Assembly (NCBI GenBank): GCA_039931865.1
Contig: JBDTRB010000003.1
Span: 1 to 64,000 of the forward strand
Source: JALYUA01 sp039931865
GTDB taxonomy: Bacteria > Acidobacteriota > Thermoanaerobaculia > UBA5066 > Gp7-AA6
Length of the DNA: 64,000 nt
Direction: 5' to 3'
Shown here one piece after another: positions 62,038-64,000 of the stretch. The position numbers and the translations under genes were made by a program. Position 1 is the stretch's first letter. Each line of letters begins with the position of its first letter. The notes beneath the pieces were generated by a model. That model made no database searches. It had not been told where the DNA came from and saw only the letters and a program-made list of their open reading frames with translations.

Positions 62038-63323
62038 GCGAGCTGTTTTCCTCCGAGCGGACGCCCCGCCAGAACCGGCAGCGTCGCTCCCGACAATGGG
62101 TTCCAGATGCCCTCGCCCGCTTCGGTGACGACGCTGAGCGGTTTCAGGATGAACTCGTCGCGCTTCGCGTTGTGCGCGCACATCGAGACGGGGCCGTTTG
62201 CGGTCATGACCATGAAGGAGCAGGCGTGGATGCGCTCGGGTTCGAGCGCCGTCGCGTCCATGAAGTTCTGAACGAAGAACGACAGCTTGTGGACTCGTCC
62301 GCGCGAAGCGAGGAGATCCTGTCGCATGTTCCAGATCTTGCGTCCCGCAAAGCGCAGCGCCTGCCAGGCGAACCCGGGCTGCCGCCGGACTTCCGTCATC
62401 AGCGCCGAAACCGCGCGGCGCGGCTCGCGGCGGTCGAGCATGACGTGCTGGAAGTCCGTCAGGAACCGGTTGAAGAACTGGGGGTCGTCGTTCAAGTCGT
62501 GGAGGTTCCCGTTCGCTTCGAGGGTAATCCCGATCCGGTGGCAGCCGGGGTGGCCGATCAGGATCGTGTCCCACGAGATCGGGATCTCCGCCCCCGCCAC
62601 GATCTGCTCTCGGACCGTCTGGAGCGAGATGACTCGGTCGCGCTCCCGGAGGACTCCGCGGCCGGTGTCCGCCTGCAGCTGGAACGACGCCATACCGACC
62701 ACGTCCGCATGCTTCCGGAAGAAGCGCACCATGTCCGGGATCTCGTCGAAGTTCTCGCGGCAGACTGTGGTGTTGAAGATGACGGCGATCGGAATGCCGC
62801 GGGAGCGCTCGATGTACTCCTCGCGGATCGGGTTCAGATCCGCTTCCGTCCGGTATCCCTTGCGCTCCTGGGTGACGTCCACGTGGAACGCGACGTCGTT
62901 CAATCCGGCGGCGGCGAGCTCCTCGAGCATGTCCCGCGTCGCCTTGATCCCGTTGGTCATGAGCGTCGGCAGAAGACCCTTTTCCCGCGTGTACCGCACG
63001 ATCTCGACGAGCTCTTCGCGCTTTCGAAGAGTCGGGTCGCCGCCGGTGATCTGGACCGCGGTCGGCGCCCCGTACTGCTCGTGGATCCGGTCGATGCGAC
63101 GCAGGACCTCCTGGATCGGTATGTCCTTCACGCGCTCCGAATTCTCCGACAGGTAACAGAGGGTGCAGTCCAGATTGCACCGCTGGGTGATCTCGAGCGC
63201 CACGCACCCGATCGCGTTGCGCCGGCCGAGGACCTGGTTGGCCTGGAACAGCGGCCCCATGCGCTTGCGGGCGCGGTCCAGGGCGGCCGAACGGGTCTCC
63301 TGCGGGGAGGGAAGGGAGCTCAT
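62034..63323 (-). CDS. Radical SAM enzyme, possibly lipid-modifying
   Basis: A 429-residue radical SAM protein. The cluster motif is Cys49-x3-Cys53-x2-Cys56 (ITQRCNLDCTLCYLSEN), followed by the SAM-binding VQITGGDPTLR. The C-terminal part has FFVQNFMDATALEPERIHAC (Cys368) and GPVSMCAHNA (Cys382), spaced like the auxiliary cysteines I recall in tetraether-lipid synthase (Tes) and bacterial Mss-like proteins. That likeness is from memory. There is a good ribosome site (AGGAGG) before ATG 63323. It heads the operon with DUF547, MauE-like and START-like genes. Confidence 0.88.
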   Translation of the reverse strand: MSSLPSPQETRSAALDRARKRMGPLFQANQVLGRRNAIGCVALEITQRCNLDCTLCYLSENSERVKDIPIQEVLRRIDRIHEQYGAPTAVQITGGDPTLRKREELVEIVRYTREKGLLPTLMTNGIKATRDMLEELAAAGLNDVAFHVDVTQERKGYRTEADLNPIREEYIERSRGIPIAVIFNTTVCRENFDEIPDMVRFFRKHADVVGMASFQLQADTGRGVLRERDRVISLQTVREQIVAGAEIPISWDTILIGHPGCHRIGITLEANGNLHDLNDDPQFFNRFLTDFQHVMLDRREPRRAVSALMTEVRRQPGFAWQALRFAGRKIWNMRQDLLASRGRVHKLSFFVQNFMDATALEPERIHACSFMVMTANGPVSMCAHNAKRDEFILKPLSVVTEAGEGIWNPLSGATLPVLAGRPLGGKQLA

Positions 63324-63442
63324 CGGGCCTCCTGAGGGCAGCCGCCGGACGTCGAATCGACCGGGGCGGAAACTTTCCTACATCATACGGTGGAAGGCGG
63401 AATTCGGATGTCATCGCGTTGGGCGTCGAGCGGCAGGGGCTA

Positions 63443-63464
63443 GGCGAAGGGCGAAGGGCGGAAG
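63443..63464. repeat. Short heptamer array (GGCGAAG)x2 plus GGCGGAAG
   Basis: A short tandem array in the 204-base spacer between the divergent radical SAM and sigma factor genes. Nothing else was recognised in the spacer except a weak AT-richer stretch near 63370-63390. Confidence 0.7.
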
Positions 63465-63527
63465 GACGGAGGCGAAACCTTTCCCCTTCTTCGCCGTCTC
63501 CCCTGTTGCCGTGCCGGACCGGGCCTG

Positions 63528-64000
63528 ATGGAAAAAACCGCGGGGACGGACGATCGCAAGCTGATCGAGCGCATCCGGCTGGGCGACCAGGACGGCGCGG
63601 GCGAGCTTTTCGAGCGGTATTCCGCCTCCCTGCTCCGCTTTGCCGACCGACTGCTCTCCGACCGCGCGATGGCGGAGGAAGTCACTCAGGAGGTTTTCGT
63701 CAAAGTGATCACGAGGGCGCATCAGTACGACGGGCGGGCGGAGGTCTCCTCCTGGCTCTTCGCGATCGCGGCCAACGCCTGCCGCGACCGAAGGCGCCGG
63801 GACCGCCGCGCCAACGTCGTCCCTCTCGAGGCTGTCCCCGAGCCGACGTCGAAGGGGGAGGGCATCGAGGCCCGTCTGCTCAGCCACGAGCGCCGAGAGG
63901 CCGTTCGGGAGGCCCTGAATTCTCTGTCCGACGAACAGCGGGAAGCGCTCGTGCTCGCCCGCTACCACGGACTGCCCTATTCCGAGATCGCCGCCGTGCT
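63528..64000 (+). CDS. ECF-type RNA polymerase sigma factor (3' end cut by window edge)
   Basis: About 157 codons are visible. Region 2 includes FERYSASLLRFADRLLSDRA, EEVTQEVFVKVITRA and SSWLFAIAANACRDRRRRDR; region 4 begins LSDEQREALVLARYHGLPYSEIA. The layout matches a sigma-70 family ECF factor. The ATG at 63528 follows an in-frame region without a clear ribosome site. An anti-sigma factor would be expected next, outside the window. Confidence 0.93.
   Translation, partial: MEKTAGTDDRKLIERIRLGDQDGAGELFERYSASLLRFADRLLSDRAMAEEVTQEVFVKVITRAHQYDGRAEVSSWLFAIAANACRDRRRRDRRANVVPLEAVPEPTSKGEGIEARLLSHERREAVREALNSLSDEQREALVLARYHGLPYSEIAAV

Noticed and set aside
63360..63400. GGAAACTTT as an ECF -35 element that might autoregulate the sigma factor
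   Set aside because: No matching -10 element at suitable spacing was found.

Overview
The window is a high-GC (roughly two-thirds G+C by eye), densely packed bacterial chromosome segment. Genes sit in long co-directional runs joined by 1-8 bp stop/start overlaps (ATGA, GTGA, TTGA, TGATG). LPS assembly genes (lpxB, an MsbA-type flippase, Lpt components) and a BamA/TamA-like barrel show a diderm Gram-negative cell. The gene content, the HprK-containing regulatory PTS and a degraded copy of a domain I remember from Thermoanaerobaculia proteins suggest Acidobacteriota, perhaps Thermoanaerobaculia. That placement is an inference from recollection and was not tested with a search.

Layout. 1-11.9 kb: an amino-acid permease cut by the left edge, then a plus-strand run of dnaE, a CCA-adding enzyme, a secreted unknown, rsmD, metK, ahcY and a one-POTRA outer-membrane barrel. 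11.9-14.2 kb: one ORF carrying both LptF and LptG. 14.2-15.6 kb: about 1.3 kb with no convincing gene. 15.6-33.2 kb: a long minus-strand array, read right to left as accA, recJ, a fused LptC/LptA protein, lptB, rpoN, hpf, ptsN, hprK, rapZ, EIIA-Man, HPr, ptsI, a cupin, an unknown coiled-coil protein, miaB, a bifunctional-nuclease-family protein, parA and parB. This is the classic lpt-rpoN-hpf-ptsN-rapZ neighbourhood, with a phosphotransfer chain but no PTS permease in view. 33.3-40.6 kb: a phospholipase D family protein, priA, a lipoprotein, an aspartase/fumarase and a PuuD-like membrane protein. 40.6-47.5 kb: lpxB, msbA, yicC, gmk, rpoZ, coaBC and a family 4 uracil-DNA glycosylase. 47.5-51.9 kb: a small sugar/amidotransferase group (Gfo/Idh oxidoreductase, DegT aminotransferase, asnB). 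52-59.5 kb: housekeeping genes M50 protease, scpA, scpB, rluB, cmk, rpsA, IHF/HU, HIT, DUF6677. 59.5-60.1 kb: a pseudogene. 60.1-63.3 kb: a tightly coupled four-gene operon (radical SAM, DUF547 lipoprotein, MauE/DoxX-like, START-like). 63.5 kb to the end: the start of an ECF sigma factor.

The most unusual points are these. (i) The LPS transport machine is condensed by two fusions, LptF-LptG and LptC-LptA. (ii) The radical SAM/DUF547/MauE/START operon may be an undescribed envelope or lipid modification system. (iii) A dispersed intergenic element is present in three same-orientation copies. It is associated with heptamer arrays, and one copy lies in frame inside a predicted gene. (iv) A pseudogene is inactivated partly by an 8-bp tandem duplication. 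(v) A possible SAM-class riboswitch lies upstream of metK-ahcY. No CRISPR array, insertion sequence, prophage, tRNA or rRNA gene was found.
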